Positions 8,631 through 18,657 of a stretch of DNA of 64,000 nt are shown here, one piece after another. Within the stretch, counting starts at the first letter, position 1. The number at the start of each line of letters is the position of its first letter. Below the pieces are notes generated by a model, which ran no database searches, had not been told where the DNA came from, and saw nothing but the letters and a program-made list of their open reading frames with translations. This stretch comes from DASYTH01 sp035942955 (GTDB taxonomy: Bacteria > Actinomycetota > Actinomycetes > Mycobacteriales > Pseudonocardiaceae). The DNA lies in NCBI RefSeq assembly GCF_035942955.1, contig NZ_DASZCQ010000204.1:1-64000 (forward strand), written 5' to 3'. The position numbers and the translations under genes were made by a program.

Positions 8631-9302
8631 ATGGCCGACGGCGACCTCGGCATCGACATCGCGGTGGACCTTCCTTCGATGCGGGTGTCCTACGAGCAGG
8701 GCTCGCTGCACGAGTCGGAGCTGGCCGACACCTGGCACGCACAGCTGCAACGGTGGCTGGACGACGCGACCCGCGCGGGCGTCGCCGAGCCAAACGCGAT
8801 GGTGCTGGCCACCGCCAATGCCGACGGGCTCCCGTCGTCGCGCACCGTGCTCGCCAAGGGTCTCGACGAGCGGGGAGTGGTGTTCTTCACCAACTACACC
8901 TCGGCCAAGAGCCACGATCTGATGGCCACCCGGTATGCGTCGGCCACCTTCCCCTGGTACGACCTGCACCGCCAGGCCACCGTGCGCGGCATCGTGGAGA
9001 AGGTCAGCCCCGACGAGACCGCGGCGTACTGGGCCAGCCGGCCACGCGGCTCGCAGCTCGGCGCCTGGGCCTCGCCGCAGTCCAGCGTGGTGAGCGGCCG
9101 GTCCGCGCTGGACCATGCCCTGGCCAACATCAAACGCCGGTTCGCCGACACCGACGAGGTGCCGGTGCCGCCGCACTGGGGCGGCTGGCGGATCCGGCCC
9201 GAGGTCGTCGAGTTCTGGCAGGGCCGCGCCGACCGGATGCACGACCGGCTGCGCTACAAGCTGGTCCTGGACACCTGGCAGGTTGAGCGCGTCGCCCCCT
9301 GA
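8631..9302 (+). CDS. pdxH: Pyridoxine/pyridoxamine 5'-phosphate oxidase
   Basis: A flavoprotein that oxidises PNP or PMP to pyridoxal 5'-phosphate. 223 aa, family-typical. Visible motifs: FMN-binding LPSSRTVLAKGLDERGVVFF and NYTSAKSHDL, then SRPRGSQLGAWASPQSS, and the C-terminal substrate/FMN signature W-R-I-R-P-E-V-V-E-F-W-Q-G with R-L-R-Y. ATG at 8631 follows GGGAGGAG. It appears monocistronic; PLP users in the window include the threonine synthase at 51.5 kb. Confidence 0.95.
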   Translation: MADGDLGIDIAVDLPSMRVSYEQGSLHESELADTWHAQLQRWLDDATRAGVAEPNAMVLATANADGLPSSRTVLAKGLDERGVVFFTNYTSAKSHDLMATRYASATFPWYDLHRQATVRGIVEKVSPDETAAYWASRPRGSQLGAWASPQSSVVSGRSALDHALANIKRRFADTDEVPVPPHWGGWRIRPEVVEFWQGRADRMHDRLRYKLVLDTWQVERVAP

Positions 9303-9333
9303 GCCTTGAGCTAAATCACTGCCGGCCAACTAG

Positions 9334-9346
9334 TTAGCAGGGCTAA
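9334..9346 (+). promoter_or_regulatory. Inverted repeat TTAGC-N3-GCTAA, possible operator
   Basis: TTAGCAGGGCTAA lies just before the 94-bp element that leads into the MFS gene. The half-sites resemble the core of DtxR/IdeR iron boxes (TTAG...CTAA), but the outer positions do not match. If real, it would control the transporter. Confidence 0.3.
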
Positions 9347-9355
9347 GCTCTCTAC

Positions 9356-9445
9356 GTGAGCGGAGCTTGCGGAGCGAACCATAAGCGCTGCCCCGTCGCC
9401 GAGGGACGAGGCGACGGGGTCGCCATCACCGAGCTTGCGAGGTGA
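9356..9445 (+). CDS. Putative 29-codon leader ORF inside 94-bp element
   Basis: GTG AGC ... TGA reads MSGACGANHKRCPVAE and ends VAITELAR. Its stop TGA is embedded in the ribosome site (GAGGTGA) of the next gene, 4 bases before the TTG start, which suggests translational coupling. An equivalent 29-codon frame is open in all three copies of the element. Expression is not shown; the preceding bases hold no clear ribosome site for this copy. Confidence 0.35.
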   Translation: MSGACGANHKRCPVAEGRGDGVAITELAR

Positions 9446-9449
9446 TGGG
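9356..9449 (+). repeat. 94-bp start-codon-abutting element, copy 0
   Basis: Begins GTGAGCGGAGCTTGCGGAGC, ends GCGAGGTGATGGG, and the next base begins the TTG start of the MFS gene. Contains a perfect 10-bp hairpin CCCCGTCGCC/GGCGACGGGG (9391-9419) and a terminal hairpin CATCACC/GGTGATG (9424-9447) that pairs the ribosome site GAGGTGAT. The same element occurs twice in tandem on the other strand at 30139-30326. Confidence 0.85.
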
Positions 9450-10754
9450 TTGAGCGTGGACCAGGGCAGCCGTACCGAGGCGCGCCCGCGGTCCGCCGCC
9501 CGGCTGCTGGGCCGGATCGTGATCGACACGCGACCGCTGCGGATCCGGGACTTCCGGCGGCTGTGGGTGTCCTCCGCGGTCACCGCGGTCGGCAGCCAGC
9601 TCACCGCGGTCGCGGTGCCCAAGCAGGTGTACGACCTGACCGGCTCGTCCGGCTACGTGGGACTGACCGGCGCGGTCGGCCTGGCGGCGCTGATCGTGTT
9701 CGGGCTGTGGGGTGGCGCGATCTCCGACGCGTTCGACCGCCGCAAGGTGATCATCGTCAGCGGCGCCGGCATCGCGGTCACCTCGGGTCTGCTGTGGACC
9801 CAGGCGTTCACCGGTCTGGGGTCGGTGTGGGTCGTGTTCGCGCTGCTCGGCATGCAGCAGGCGTTCGTGGCGGTGAACTTCCCCGCCCGCAGCGCGGTCG
9901 TGCCGCGGCTGGTGCCCGCCGAGCTGGTGGCGCCGGCGACCGCGCTGAGCTTCACCGTGTTCATGATGGGCATGGTGTTCGGGCCGCTGGCCGCGGGCGC
10001 GCTGATCCCGTGGCTCGGACTGTCCACTTTGTACTTGATCGACACGGTGGCGTTGGTCGTCGTGCTGCTGGTCCTGCTTCCGCTGCCGCCGATACCGCCC
10101 GGCCCCGGCGCAAGGCAGGGCGCTGGCCTGCGCGACATCGTGGCCGGTTTCCACTATCTGGCAACGCAGAAGGTGCTGCTGGCGTCGTTCCTGCTGGACA
10201 TCATCGCGATGGTCGCCGGCATGCCGAGGGCGCTGTTCCCGGAGCTGGCCGAGCGCACGTTCGGCGACCCGACGGGCGGCGGTCTCGCGCTGGGTTGGCT
10301 CTACGCCGCCATTCCCATCGGCGCCGCGCTGTGCGGCCTGCTGTCCGGCTCGATCTCCCGGCTGACCCGGCAGGGCGTCGTCGTCACCGTGGCCGTGCTC
10401 GGCTGGGGCGCCGCGATGATCGGCTTCGGGCTGTCCCAGCTGCTGTGGATCGCCGTGCTGTTCCTCGCCATCGGCGGCGCGGCCGACCTGATCAGCGCCG
10501 TGCACCGGGGCGCGATCCTGCAGACCGCGTCCACCGACGAGATGCGCGGCCGCATCCAGGGAGTGTTCACCGTGGTCGTCGCCGGCGGCCCGCGCATCGC
10601 CGACCTGGTCCACGGCTGGGCCGCCACCGCCATCGGCACCGCGGCCGCCACCTACCTCGGCGGCCTGTTGGTCATCCTCCTGACCATCGGCGCCATCGCC
10701 TGCCTGCCCGCCTTCTGGCGCTACGTCGCCCCGGCCGAGCCGGTGAAGAAGTAA
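9450..10754 (+). CDS. MFS transporter, EntS/MFS_3-like exporter
   Basis: 434 aa, 10-12 predicted membrane helices. The N-terminal IRDFRRLWVSSAVTAVGSQL and the loop motif WGGAISDAFDRRKVI are typical of the MFS_3/EntS group of drug or siderophore exporters. Substrate is not determined. The TTG at 9450 directly follows the 94-bp element and its ribosome site; GTG at 9456 is an alternative. A possible iron-box-like repeat upstream would fit siderophore export, but no siderophore cluster is adjacent. Confidence 0.85.
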   Translation: MSVDQGSRTEARPRSAARLLGRIVIDTRPLRIRDFRRLWVSSAVTAVGSQLTAVAVPKQVYDLTGSSGYVGLTGAVGLAALIVFGLWGGAISDAFDRRKVIIVSGAGIAVTSGLLWTQAFTGLGSVWVVFALLGMQQAFVAVNFPARSAVVPRLVPAELVAPATALSFTVFMMGMVFGPLAAGALIPWLGLSTLYLIDTVALVVVLLVLLPLPPIPPGPGARQGAGLRDIVAGFHYLATQKVLLASFLLDIIAMVAGMPRALFPELAERTFGDPTGGGLALGWLYAAIPIGAALCGLLSGSISRLTRQGVVVTVAVLGWGAAMIGFGLSQLLWIAVLFLAIGGAADLISAVHRGAILQTASTDEMRGRIQGVFTVVVAGGPRIADLVHGWAATAIGTAAATYLGGLLVILLTIGAIACLPAFWRYVAPAEPVKK

Positions 10755-10802
10755 CGGCTTTGAGATGGTCGCCGTGAGTGAGATGAGGCACACTCTCAAG
10801 CC

Positions 10803-12209
10803 ATGGCGACTGCAGAGTCCACCGAACCCACCGCCGGCCAACCGGAGCTGAAGCGGGCCATCGGTCCCAAGCTGCTGTTCTTCTTCGTGATCGGCGACGT
10901 CCTCGGCACCGGCATCTACGCGCTGACCGGAAGTGTGGCCGGCCGGATCGGCGGCGCCCTGTGGGTGCCGTTCCTGGTGGCGTTCGTGGTCGCCTTCCTC
11001 ACCGCGTTCAGCTACCTGGAGCTGTCCGGCAAGTACCCCCGGGCCGCGGGGGCCGCGCTATACACCAACCGGGCGTTCCGGGTTCCCTTCCTGACCTTCC
11101 TGGTCGCCTTCGCCGTCATGTGCTCGGGCATCACCTCGGCGTCGGCCGCGGCGCGGGCCTTCGGCGCCACCTACCTGCCGGCGTCGTTCAACATCACGGT
11201 GTCGGCGACCGTCATCGCCATCGTCGCGGTGCTGTTCGTCCTGATGCTCGCCGCGATCAACTTCATCGGCGTGTCCGAGTCGGTCAAGGCGAACGTGGTG
11301 CTCACCTGCATCGAGCTGTCCGGCCTGCTGATCATCATCGCGATCGGGATCTTCGCCGTCGCCGGTGGGAAGGGTGAGGCCAGCCGGCTCACCGAGATCG
11401 ACACCGCGAACCAGAGCATGCTGCTGGCGATCACCGCCGCGGCGTCGCTGGCGTTCTTCGCGATGGTCGGCTTCGAGGACTCGGTCAACATGGCCGAGGA
11501 GTGCCAGGACCCACCGCGGATCTTCCCGCGAGCGCTGCTCATGGGTCTCGGCGCGGCCGCCCTGATCTACATCCTGGTCGCGATCACGTCGTCGCTGCTG
11601 ATCCCCGCCGACCAACTCGCCGCGGCCCGATCCAACGCGCTGCTGCAGGTGATCACGGTCGGTGCGCCCGGTTTCCCGCTGCGCCTGTTCGCGTTCATCG
11701 GTCTGTTCGCCGTCATCAACTCCGCGCTGATCAACATGCTGATGGCCAGCCGGCTGCTCTACGGCATGGCCAACGAGCGGATCCTGCCAAGAGCGTTCGG
11801 CACCGTGCACCCGTTCCGGCGCACCCCGTGGGTGGCCATCCTGGTCACCACCGCGATCGCCGCGGTGCTCGTCGCCACCGCCGGGGCCGACGGCGTCAGC
11901 AAGCTCGGCGGCACCACCGCCCTGCTGCTGCTCGTGGTCTTCACCGTCGTCAACGTCGCGGTCCTGGTGCTGCGCCGGGAAACCGTGAGCCACAAGCACT
12001 TCGTGGCCCCGACCTGGGCGCCGATCCTGGCCGCCGTGCTGTGCGGGTACCTCGCGATCCCGGTGCTGTCCGGCCGGCCGGCCAGCGACTACTACATCGC
12101 GCTCGCCCTGATCGCCGTCGGAATCGTGCTGTGGATCGTCAACTGGGGCTACCTGCGGTGGAAGGGCGAGCAAATCAAGGAGATGGACCCGACCGCGCTG
12201 ACGAAGTAG
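10803..12209 (+). CDS. APC-superfamily amino acid permease
   Basis: 468 aa with about 12 hydrophobic helices. It begins with the APC signature: KRAIGPKLLFFFVIGDVLGT followed by GIYALTGSVAG, where the broken first helix binds substrate. The glycine-rich FFAMVGFEDSVNMAEECQDP segment corresponds to helix 6. It belongs to the cationic amino acid/polyamine-like branch of APC permeases; the substrate is unknown. The gene starts 48 bases after the MFS stop. Confidence 0.88.
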   Translation: MATAESTEPTAGQPELKRAIGPKLLFFFVIGDVLGTGIYALTGSVAGRIGGALWVPFLVAFVVAFLTAFSYLELSGKYPRAAGAALYTNRAFRVPFLTFLVAFAVMCSGITSASAAARAFGATYLPASFNITVSATVIAIVAVLFVLMLAAINFIGVSESVKANVVLTCIELSGLLIIIAIGIFAVAGGKGEASRLTEIDTANQSMLLAITAAASLAFFAMVGFEDSVNMAEECQDPPRIFPRALLMGLGAAALIYILVAITSSLLIPADQLAAARSNALLQVITVGAPGFPLRLFAFIGLFAVINSALINMLMASRLLYGMANERILPRAFGTVHPFRRTPWVAILVTTAIAAVLVATAGADGVSKLGGTTALLLLVVFTVVNVAVLVLRRETVSHKHFVAPTWAPILAAVLCGYLAIPVLSGRPASDYYIALALIAVGIVLWIVNWGYLRWKGEQIKEMDPTALTK

Positions 12210-12231
12210 GCCGGCCCCCTAGGCTCGGAGC

Positions 12232-13146
12232 ATGAGCGGACCGAGCGGGGAACAGCTGGAGATCGGCCAGTCCGGGGCGCGGGCGATCGTGACCACGGTG
12301 GGGGCGGGGTTGCGGGCCTACGAGGTGGACGGCGTCCTGTACACCGAGACGTTCGGGGAGGACGAGGAGCCGCCCAAGGGTGCCGGGGCGGTGCTGGTGC
12401 CGTGGCCGAACCGGGTGGCGGGCGCGCGGTGGGTGCTCGACGGCCAGCCCCAGGATCTGGAGGTGACCGAGCCGGCGCGGGGGAACGCGATCCACGGCCT
12501 GGTGCGGCACGAGAAGTGGACGGTGACGGAGCATTCCCGGTCGAGGGTGACGCTGGAGGTCACGGTCGACGCGCAGGCGGGGTGGCCGTTTCCGTTTCGC
12601 ACCGGGGTGTCGTACGAGCTGGGTCTGCGCGGGCTGAACGTCACGCACACGGTGCGGAACCTTGGGGACGCGGTGATGCCGTTCGGAGTGGGGGCGCATC
12701 CGTACGTCCGGCCGGGGGCGTTGCAGATGGAGGACTGCGAGCTGAAGCTGGCCGCGACGACGACACTGGAGCTGGACCCGGTGCGGATGGTGCCGACCGG
12801 GAGGCTGACCGAGGTCCGCGGGACCGATCTGGACTTCCGGCGCGGCCGGTTGATCTGCGACCTGCCGGCTCTCGATCATGCCTTCGGCGGGTGCAAGCCG
12901 CGCGGGGACGGGTTGATCAGGCACGGGATCTCGAGCCTGCGGGGCGGGGTCGAGGTGTGGGCGGACCGCAGCTTCCGGTGGGTGCAGGTGTATACGCCGC
13001 ACGACTTTCCGGGGGCGCGCGGCGGGCTGGCGGTGGCGATCGAGCCGATGACCTGCCCGCCGGACGCGCTGAACTCGGGGACCGATCTGATCCATCTCGA
13101 GCCGGGGAAGTCCTGGGCCGGACGTTGGGGGATCATGCCGCTGTGA
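12232..13146 (+). CDS. Aldose 1-epimerase family protein
   Basis: A 304-aa galactose-mutarotase-fold protein that interconverts sugar anomers. Family landmarks: PWPNRVAGARW, IHGLVRHEKW, the catalytic-histidine segment FGVGAHPYVRPG and the C-terminal acid in VAIEPMTCPPDALNSG. It is shorter than E. coli GalM and closest to the YihR/GalM-like group. The stop overlaps the start of the amidohydrolase (GTGA), so the two are co-translated. Confidence 0.88.
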   Translation: MSGPSGEQLEIGQSGARAIVTTVGAGLRAYEVDGVLYTETFGEDEEPPKGAGAVLVPWPNRVAGARWVLDGQPQDLEVTEPARGNAIHGLVRHEKWTVTEHSRSRVTLEVTVDAQAGWPFPFRTGVSYELGLRGLNVTHTVRNLGDAVMPFGVGAHPYVRPGALQMEDCELKLAATTTLELDPVRMVPTGRLTEVRGTDLDFRRGRLICDLPALDHAFGGCKPRGDGLIRHGISSLRGGVEVWADRSFRWVQVYTPHDFPGARGGLAVAIEPMTCPPDALNSGTDLIHLEPGKSWAGRWGIMPL

Positions 13147-14354
13147 GTACCGCATTCGTTGGGGGACATGTGGTCCCCGTTGCCCAGGCCCCGATCGAGG
13201 ACGGCACGGTGCTCGTCGACGGCGACAAGATCGTCGCGGTCGGGTCGGCCGCCGAGGTGGACGTGCCGGACGACGCCGAGATCGTCGACGTGTCGGGTTC
13301 GTGGCTGCTGCCGGGATTCGTCGAGGCGCACGGGCACGTCGGGGTGCTCGAGGAGGGCGAGCACTGGGTCGGCGAGGACGCCAACGAGAAGACCGACCCG
13401 AACGGCGCCCGGCTGCGCGCGCTGGACGGGATCAACCCGGACGACGAGGGCTTCCGGGACGCGCTGTCCGGCGGGGTGACCACCATCGTGGTCAAACCGG
13501 GGTCGGCCAACCCGATCGGCGGCCAGACCGTCGCGGTCAAGTCGTGGGGCCGCGCGGTCGACGAGATGGTCATCCGCGAGCCGGTGAGCGTGAAGAGCGC
13601 GCTCGGCGAGAACCCCAAGCGGATCTACGGCGAGCAGCGCAAGCTTCCGTCGACCCGGCTCGGCGTGGCCGCGGTCATCCGGGATGCGTTCACCAAGGCG
13701 CAGGACTACAAGCTGCGCCGGCAGCACGCGGAGCGGGTCGGCGAGCCGATGGAGCGGGACACCACGCTCGAGGTGCTGGTCAGGGTGCTCGACGGGGAGC
13801 TGTCGTGGAGCCAGCACAGCCACCGCGCCGACGACATCGTCACCGCGATCCGGCTGTCCGAGGAGTTCGGCTACCGGCTGGTGATCGACCACGGCACCGA
13901 GGGCCACCTGATCGCCGATCTGCTGGCGGACAAGGGGATTCCGGTGGTCATCGGCCCGCTGCTGATCGGTCGGTCCAAAGTAGAGGTTCGGCGGCGCTCG
14001 CTGCGCAACCCCGGCATCCTGGCCCGCGCCGGGGTGAAGATCGCCATCACCACCGATCATCCCGTGGTGCCCATCCACTTCCTGGTGCACCAGGCGACCC
14101 TGTGCATCAAGGAGGGGCTCGACGCCGACACCGCGCTGCGCTCGATCACCGTCAACCCGGCCGAGATCCTCGGGCTCGACGACCGGGTCGGCGCGCTGCG
14201 GCCGGGCCTGGACGCCGATCTCGTTGTCTGGTCGGGCGATCCGCTCGACGTGATGAGCCGCGCCATGCGAGTGTTCATCGCCGGCCGCGAGGTCTACCAC
14301 TTCGACGAGACCACCGGCGAGGGCGTCACCGAGAGCCCGTTCCATCGAGGGTGA
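13143..14354 (+). CDS. Metal-dependent amidohydrolase
   Basis: 403 aa of the imidazolonepropionase-like amidohydrolase group. Metal ligands: HxH in GFVEAHGHVG, histidine in SQHSHRADD, IDHGTEGH, and the conserved aspartate in ITTDHPVVP. The C-terminal NPAEILGLDDRVGALRPGLD, ADLVVWSGDPLD sequence completes the composite beta domain. The substrate is unknown. The GTG at 13143 overlaps the epimerase stop; a longer upstream frame overlaps that gene and is rejected. Confidence 0.88.
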   Translation: MSTAFVGGHVVPVAQAPIEDGTVLVDGDKIVAVGSAAEVDVPDDAEIVDVSGSWLLPGFVEAHGHVGVLEEGEHWVGEDANEKTDPNGARLRALDGINPDDEGFRDALSGGVTTIVVKPGSANPIGGQTVAVKSWGRAVDEMVIREPVSVKSALGENPKRIYGEQRKLPSTRLGVAAVIRDAFTKAQDYKLRRQHAERVGEPMERDTTLEVLVRVLDGELSWSQHSHRADDIVTAIRLSEEFGYRLVIDHGTEGHLIADLLADKGIPVVIGPLLIGRSKVEVRRRSLRNPGILARAGVKIAITTDHPVVPIHFLVHQATLCIKEGLDADTALRSITVNPAEILGLDDRVGALRPGLDADLVVWSGDPLDVMSRAMRVFIAGREVYHFDETTGEGVTESPFHRG

Positions 14355-14480
14355 GTTGGCCATGTTCGGCGAGGTTGAGTTAGCGTGCGTGCCGGCCAAC
14401 CGCAACCTCAGGGACCGTGACGGCGCCCAGCCACAATCCACCCGAAGGCCGCACCGTTCGCTGGAACGCAACGACAGCAG

Positions 14481-15659
14481 TCAAATCCGGACAGGCGGGT
14501 CAGCCTTGCGCAGCTCGCGGGCGATGAGTAGGCGTTGGATCTGGTTGGTGCCCTCGAAGATCTGGGGGACCTTGGCCTCGCGCATGTAGCGCTCGACCGG
14601 GAAGTCGCGGGTGTAGCCGGCGCCGCCGAGGACCTGGACGGCGTCGGTGGTCACCTTCATCGCGGCGTCGGTGGCGACGAGCTTGGCGATGGCGGCCTGG
14701 CGCCGGAACGGCACGCCCCGGTCGCGGCGCCGGGCGGCCTCCAGGTAGGTCGCGCGCGACGACTCTACGGCCGCGGCCATGTCGGCGAGCAGGAACTCCA
14801 CGCCCTGGAAGTCGATGATCGCCTTGCCGAACTGGGTGCGCTGCTTGGCGTACGCGACCGCCTCGTCCAGCGCCGCCTGGGCAAGGCCCACCGCGCACGC
14901 GGCGATGCCGAGGCGCCCGGAGCTCAGCGCGCTCAGGGCGATCTTCAGCCCGTCCCCTTCCGCGCCGAGCAGCCGATCGGCCGCCACCTGGGCGTCCTCG
15001 AAGATCATCTGCGTGGTGGTGGACGCCGTCATGCCCATCTTGCGTTCCGGCGCCGAGGAAGACAGCCCCGGTGTCGCACCGTCCACGAGCAGGCAGCTGA
15101 TCCCCCGGGCCCCGTCGTCCGACGTCCGCACCATCGTCGTGTAGAAGTCCGCGTGCCCACCGTGGCTGATCCACGCCTTGGTTCCGTTGACCACATAGAC
15201 GTCACCGGAGCGCACCGCCCGCGTGGTCAGCGCCGCGGCGTCGGAGCCGGCGTGCGGCTCGGACAGCGCGTACGCGCCGAGCAGCTCACCGCCGAGCAGG
15301 TCGCCGAGCCAGCGCTCGCGCTGCTCCTCGGTGCCGTGCTCGGCGAGCGCGAAGCAGGACATGGTGTGCACCGACACCCCGACGCCGATGGTCATCCACG
15401 CCGCCGCGAGCTCCTCGAGCACCTGCAGGTACACCTCGTAGGACACGGCGCCGCCGCCCCACCGCTCCGGGTAGGGCAGCCCGAGCAGCCCGCTGCGGCC
15501 GAGCAACCGGAACTGCTCCCTGGGAAAGCGGGCCTCCTCCTCGTACCGGGAGGCGATCGGCGCCAGCTCCTCCCTGGCGATCTCCCGCGTGAGCTTGAGC
15601 AGATCCTCGGCCTCGGTACTCGGCAACAGCCGCTCTGCCGGCATCGACGTCCTCCCCAT
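14481..15659 (-). CDS. Acyl-CoA dehydrogenase
   Basis: 392-aa FAD enzyme that forms a trans-2 double bond in acyl-CoA. Motifs: YALSEPHAGSDAAAL and KAWISHGGHADFY in the flavin-binding middle domain, and YMREAKVPQIFEGTNQIQRL holding the catalytic glutamate. The size and motifs fit short/branched-chain acyl-CoA dehydrogenases. It is divergent from a TetR gene, and the 60-base gap between them contains palindromes, so the TetR protein probably controls it. ATG at 15659 lies next to the palindromes. Confidence 0.92.
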   Translation of the reverse strand: MGRTSMPAERLLPSTEAEDLLKLTREIAREELAPIASRYEEEARFPREQFRLLGRSGLLGLPYPERWGGGAVSYEVYLQVLEELAAAWMTIGVGVSVHTMSCFALAEHGTEEQRERWLGDLLGGELLGAYALSEPHAGSDAAALTTRAVRSGDVYVVNGTKAWISHGGHADFYTTMVRTSDDGARGISCLLVDGATPGLSSSAPERKMGMTASTTTQMIFEDAQVAADRLLGAEGDGLKIALSALSSGRLGIAACAVGLAQAALDEAVAYAKQRTQFGKAIIDFQGVEFLLADMAAAVESSRATYLEAARRRDRGVPFRRQAAIAKLVATDAAMKVTTDAVQVLGGAGYTRDFPVERYMREAKVPQIFEGTNQIQRLLIARELRKADPPVRI

Positions 15660-15661
15660 TG

Positions 15662-15710
15662 AGTACTGGATGCAGTACTGACGGACATTCTAGAGTACTG
15701 CCAGGTATTC
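15662..15710. promoter_or_regulatory. Operator between acyl-CoA dehydrogenase and TetR gene
   Basis: A perfect inverted repeat AGTACTG-GATG-CAGTACT at 15662-15679 is followed by a second, degenerate copy AGTACTG-CCA-GGTATTC at 15694-15710. They fill the divergent intergenic region and are the likely binding sites of the neighbouring TetR protein on both promoters. Confidence 0.65.
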
Positions 15711-15719
15711 TCCCTCCTT

Positions 15720-16337
15720 GTGACCGCTGTCAGCCCACCGCAGCCGCCGTTCGACTCGGCGCGGACCCGCGTGCCGCCGACCCCGCGGCAGGCGGCGCTG
15801 CTGGACGGCCTTGTCGAGCTGGTCCTCGCCGAGGGCTTCGCGCGCTTCACGCTCGACGACCTGGCCGCGCGGATGCACTGCTCGAAGTCCACCCTGTACG
15901 CGCTCGCGCCGAGCAAGGCACAGCTCGCGGTCAAGGTGGTGGCGCAGTTCTTCCGCGGCGCGAGCGAGCGCATCGAGAAGCGCATCGCCGGCCGGCAGGA
16001 CGCGCGCGAGCTGATCGCGTCCTACCTGGAGGGTGTGACCGAGGAGCTGAGCGGGGCGTCGCCGACGTTCATCGCGGACGTGGCCGCGTTCCCGCCGGCC
16101 AGGGCCATCTACCAGCGCAACTCGCGGGCCGCCGCCGAGCGGATCCGGTCGTTCATCCGGCAGGGCGTCGAGGACGGCACGTTCCGGGACGTGCACGCCA
16201 AGCTGATCGCCGAGATGGCCGCGCTGCTGATCGAGGGCATCCAGACCGGCGTGCTCGCCGAGCGCACCGGGGTGTCGGACGCCGAGGCGTTCACCGCGCT
16301 GTCCGAGCTGCTGCTCGGTGGGCTGGAGAAGACATGA
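15720..16337 (+). CDS. TetR family regulator
   Basis: 205 aa. The helix-turn-helix reads FTLDDLAARMHCSKSTLYAL, with APSK rather than the usual Y-x-H-F after it. The C-terminal domain (VTEELSGASPTFIADV) resembles TetR_C members that sense lipid-like ligands. The GTG start at 15720 follows the tandem operator. It is likely an autorepressor that also controls the divergent acyl-CoA dehydrogenase. Its stop overlaps the start of the PfkB kinase (ATGA). Confidence 0.88.
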   Translation: MTAVSPPQPPFDSARTRVPPTPRQAALLDGLVELVLAEGFARFTLDDLAARMHCSKSTLYALAPSKAQLAVKVVAQFFRGASERIEKRIAGRQDARELIASYLEGVTEELSGASPTFIADVAAFPPARAIYQRNSRAAAERIRSFIRQGVEDGTFRDVHAKLIAEMAALLIEGIQTGVLAERTGVSDAEAFTALSELLLGGLEKT

Positions 16338-17278
16338 TCGTCGTCGGCGGCGAGGCGCTCATCGACCTGGTCCCGCTGTCGTCCTCTGTGGACGACAGCC
16401 TCGCGCCGCTGCGCCCGCTTCCCGGTGGCGGCCCGTACAACGTGGCGATAGCGGTCGGCCGGCTGGGCGCGCCGGTCAGGTTCGTGTCCCGCCTGTCGAC
16501 GGATCCCTTCGGGGACGCGCTGATCCGCCGGCTCGAACTGTCCGGAGTGGACACTTCGATGGTGCAGCGCGGAACCGAGCCGACCACCCTGGCCGTCGCC
16601 GGGATCGGACCGGACGGCTCGGCCCGCTACTCGTTCCACGTCGAGGGCACGGCCGACCGCCTGGTCACCGACCCCGGCGAGCTGCCGGACGAGGTGACGC
16701 TGCTGTCGCTGGGCACGCTGTCCCTGCTGCTCGAGCCGGGCGCGACCACCTACGAGACGATGCTGCGCCGGCATGCGCGGCGCGGCGGGCTGACGGTCCT
16801 CGACCCGAACATCCGCCCCGTGCTGGTATCCGACCCGGACGCGCACCGGGAACGGTTCCTGTCCTGGCTGCCCGACATCGGCCTGCTCAAGCTGTCCGTT
16901 GAGGACGCTCGGTGGCTCGCCGGACGGGACGGCCGAGAGCCAGAACGGGCGATCCGGGACTGGCTGGCCAAGGGCCCGGCCGCCGCGGTGATCACCAGGG
17001 GCGCCGGCGGCCTGACCGCCCTCACCGGCGCCGGCGAGCGGGTGGACGTCCCCGCGGCGCCGGCCACCGTCGTGGACACCATCGGCGCCGGCGACACCGT
17101 GCACGGAGCGTTGCTGTACTGGCTGCACCGAAACGGCATCACCGATCCGGACCGGCTGCGGTCGGTCGGTCCTGCGGCCTGGCGCGAGGCGCTGCACCTC
17201 GCCGCGCGGGCCGCGGCGGTCACGGTGTCGCGCGCCGGGGCCGAACCGCCCTACGCTGGAGAGATAGACATCCTGTGA
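16334..17278 (+). CDS. PfkB-family carbohydrate kinase (fructokinase-like)
   Basis: A 314-aa ribokinase-fold sugar kinase. Motifs: GGGPYNVAIAVGRLGAPV near the N-terminus and the C-terminal PfkB signature VVDTIGAGDTVHGALLYWL, whose aspartate is the catalytic base. The sequence is closest to fructokinases, but the exact sugar is not determined. It is translationally coupled to the TetR gene upstream. The citrate synthase gltA follows after 54 bases. Confidence 0.88.
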   Translation: MIVVGGEALIDLVPLSSSVDDSLAPLRPLPGGGPYNVAIAVGRLGAPVRFVSRLSTDPFGDALIRRLELSGVDTSMVQRGTEPTTLAVAGIGPDGSARYSFHVEGTADRLVTDPGELPDEVTLLSLGTLSLLLEPGATTYETMLRRHARRGGLTVLDPNIRPVLVSDPDAHRERFLSWLPDIGLLKLSVEDARWLAGRDGREPERAIRDWLAKGPAAAVITRGAGGLTALTGAGERVDVPAAPATVVDTIGAGDTVHGALLYWLHRNGITDPDRLRSVGPAAWREALHLAARAAAVTVSRAGAEPPYAGEIDIL

Positions 17279-17332
17279 GCCAGGTCGCGCACGCCCAACT
17301 GTGCGTAGCGCGGGCGGCGCACCGAGGTAAGA

Positions 17333-18646
<1,314 letters not shown>

Positions 18647-18657
18647 CGAGTGTTTCG

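Noticed and set aside
9356..9449. The 94-bp element as a simple rho-independent terminator of pdxH
   Set aside because: It has no T-tract, ends at a start codon with a ribosome site, and its tandem copies also precede a start codon; a leader function fits better.
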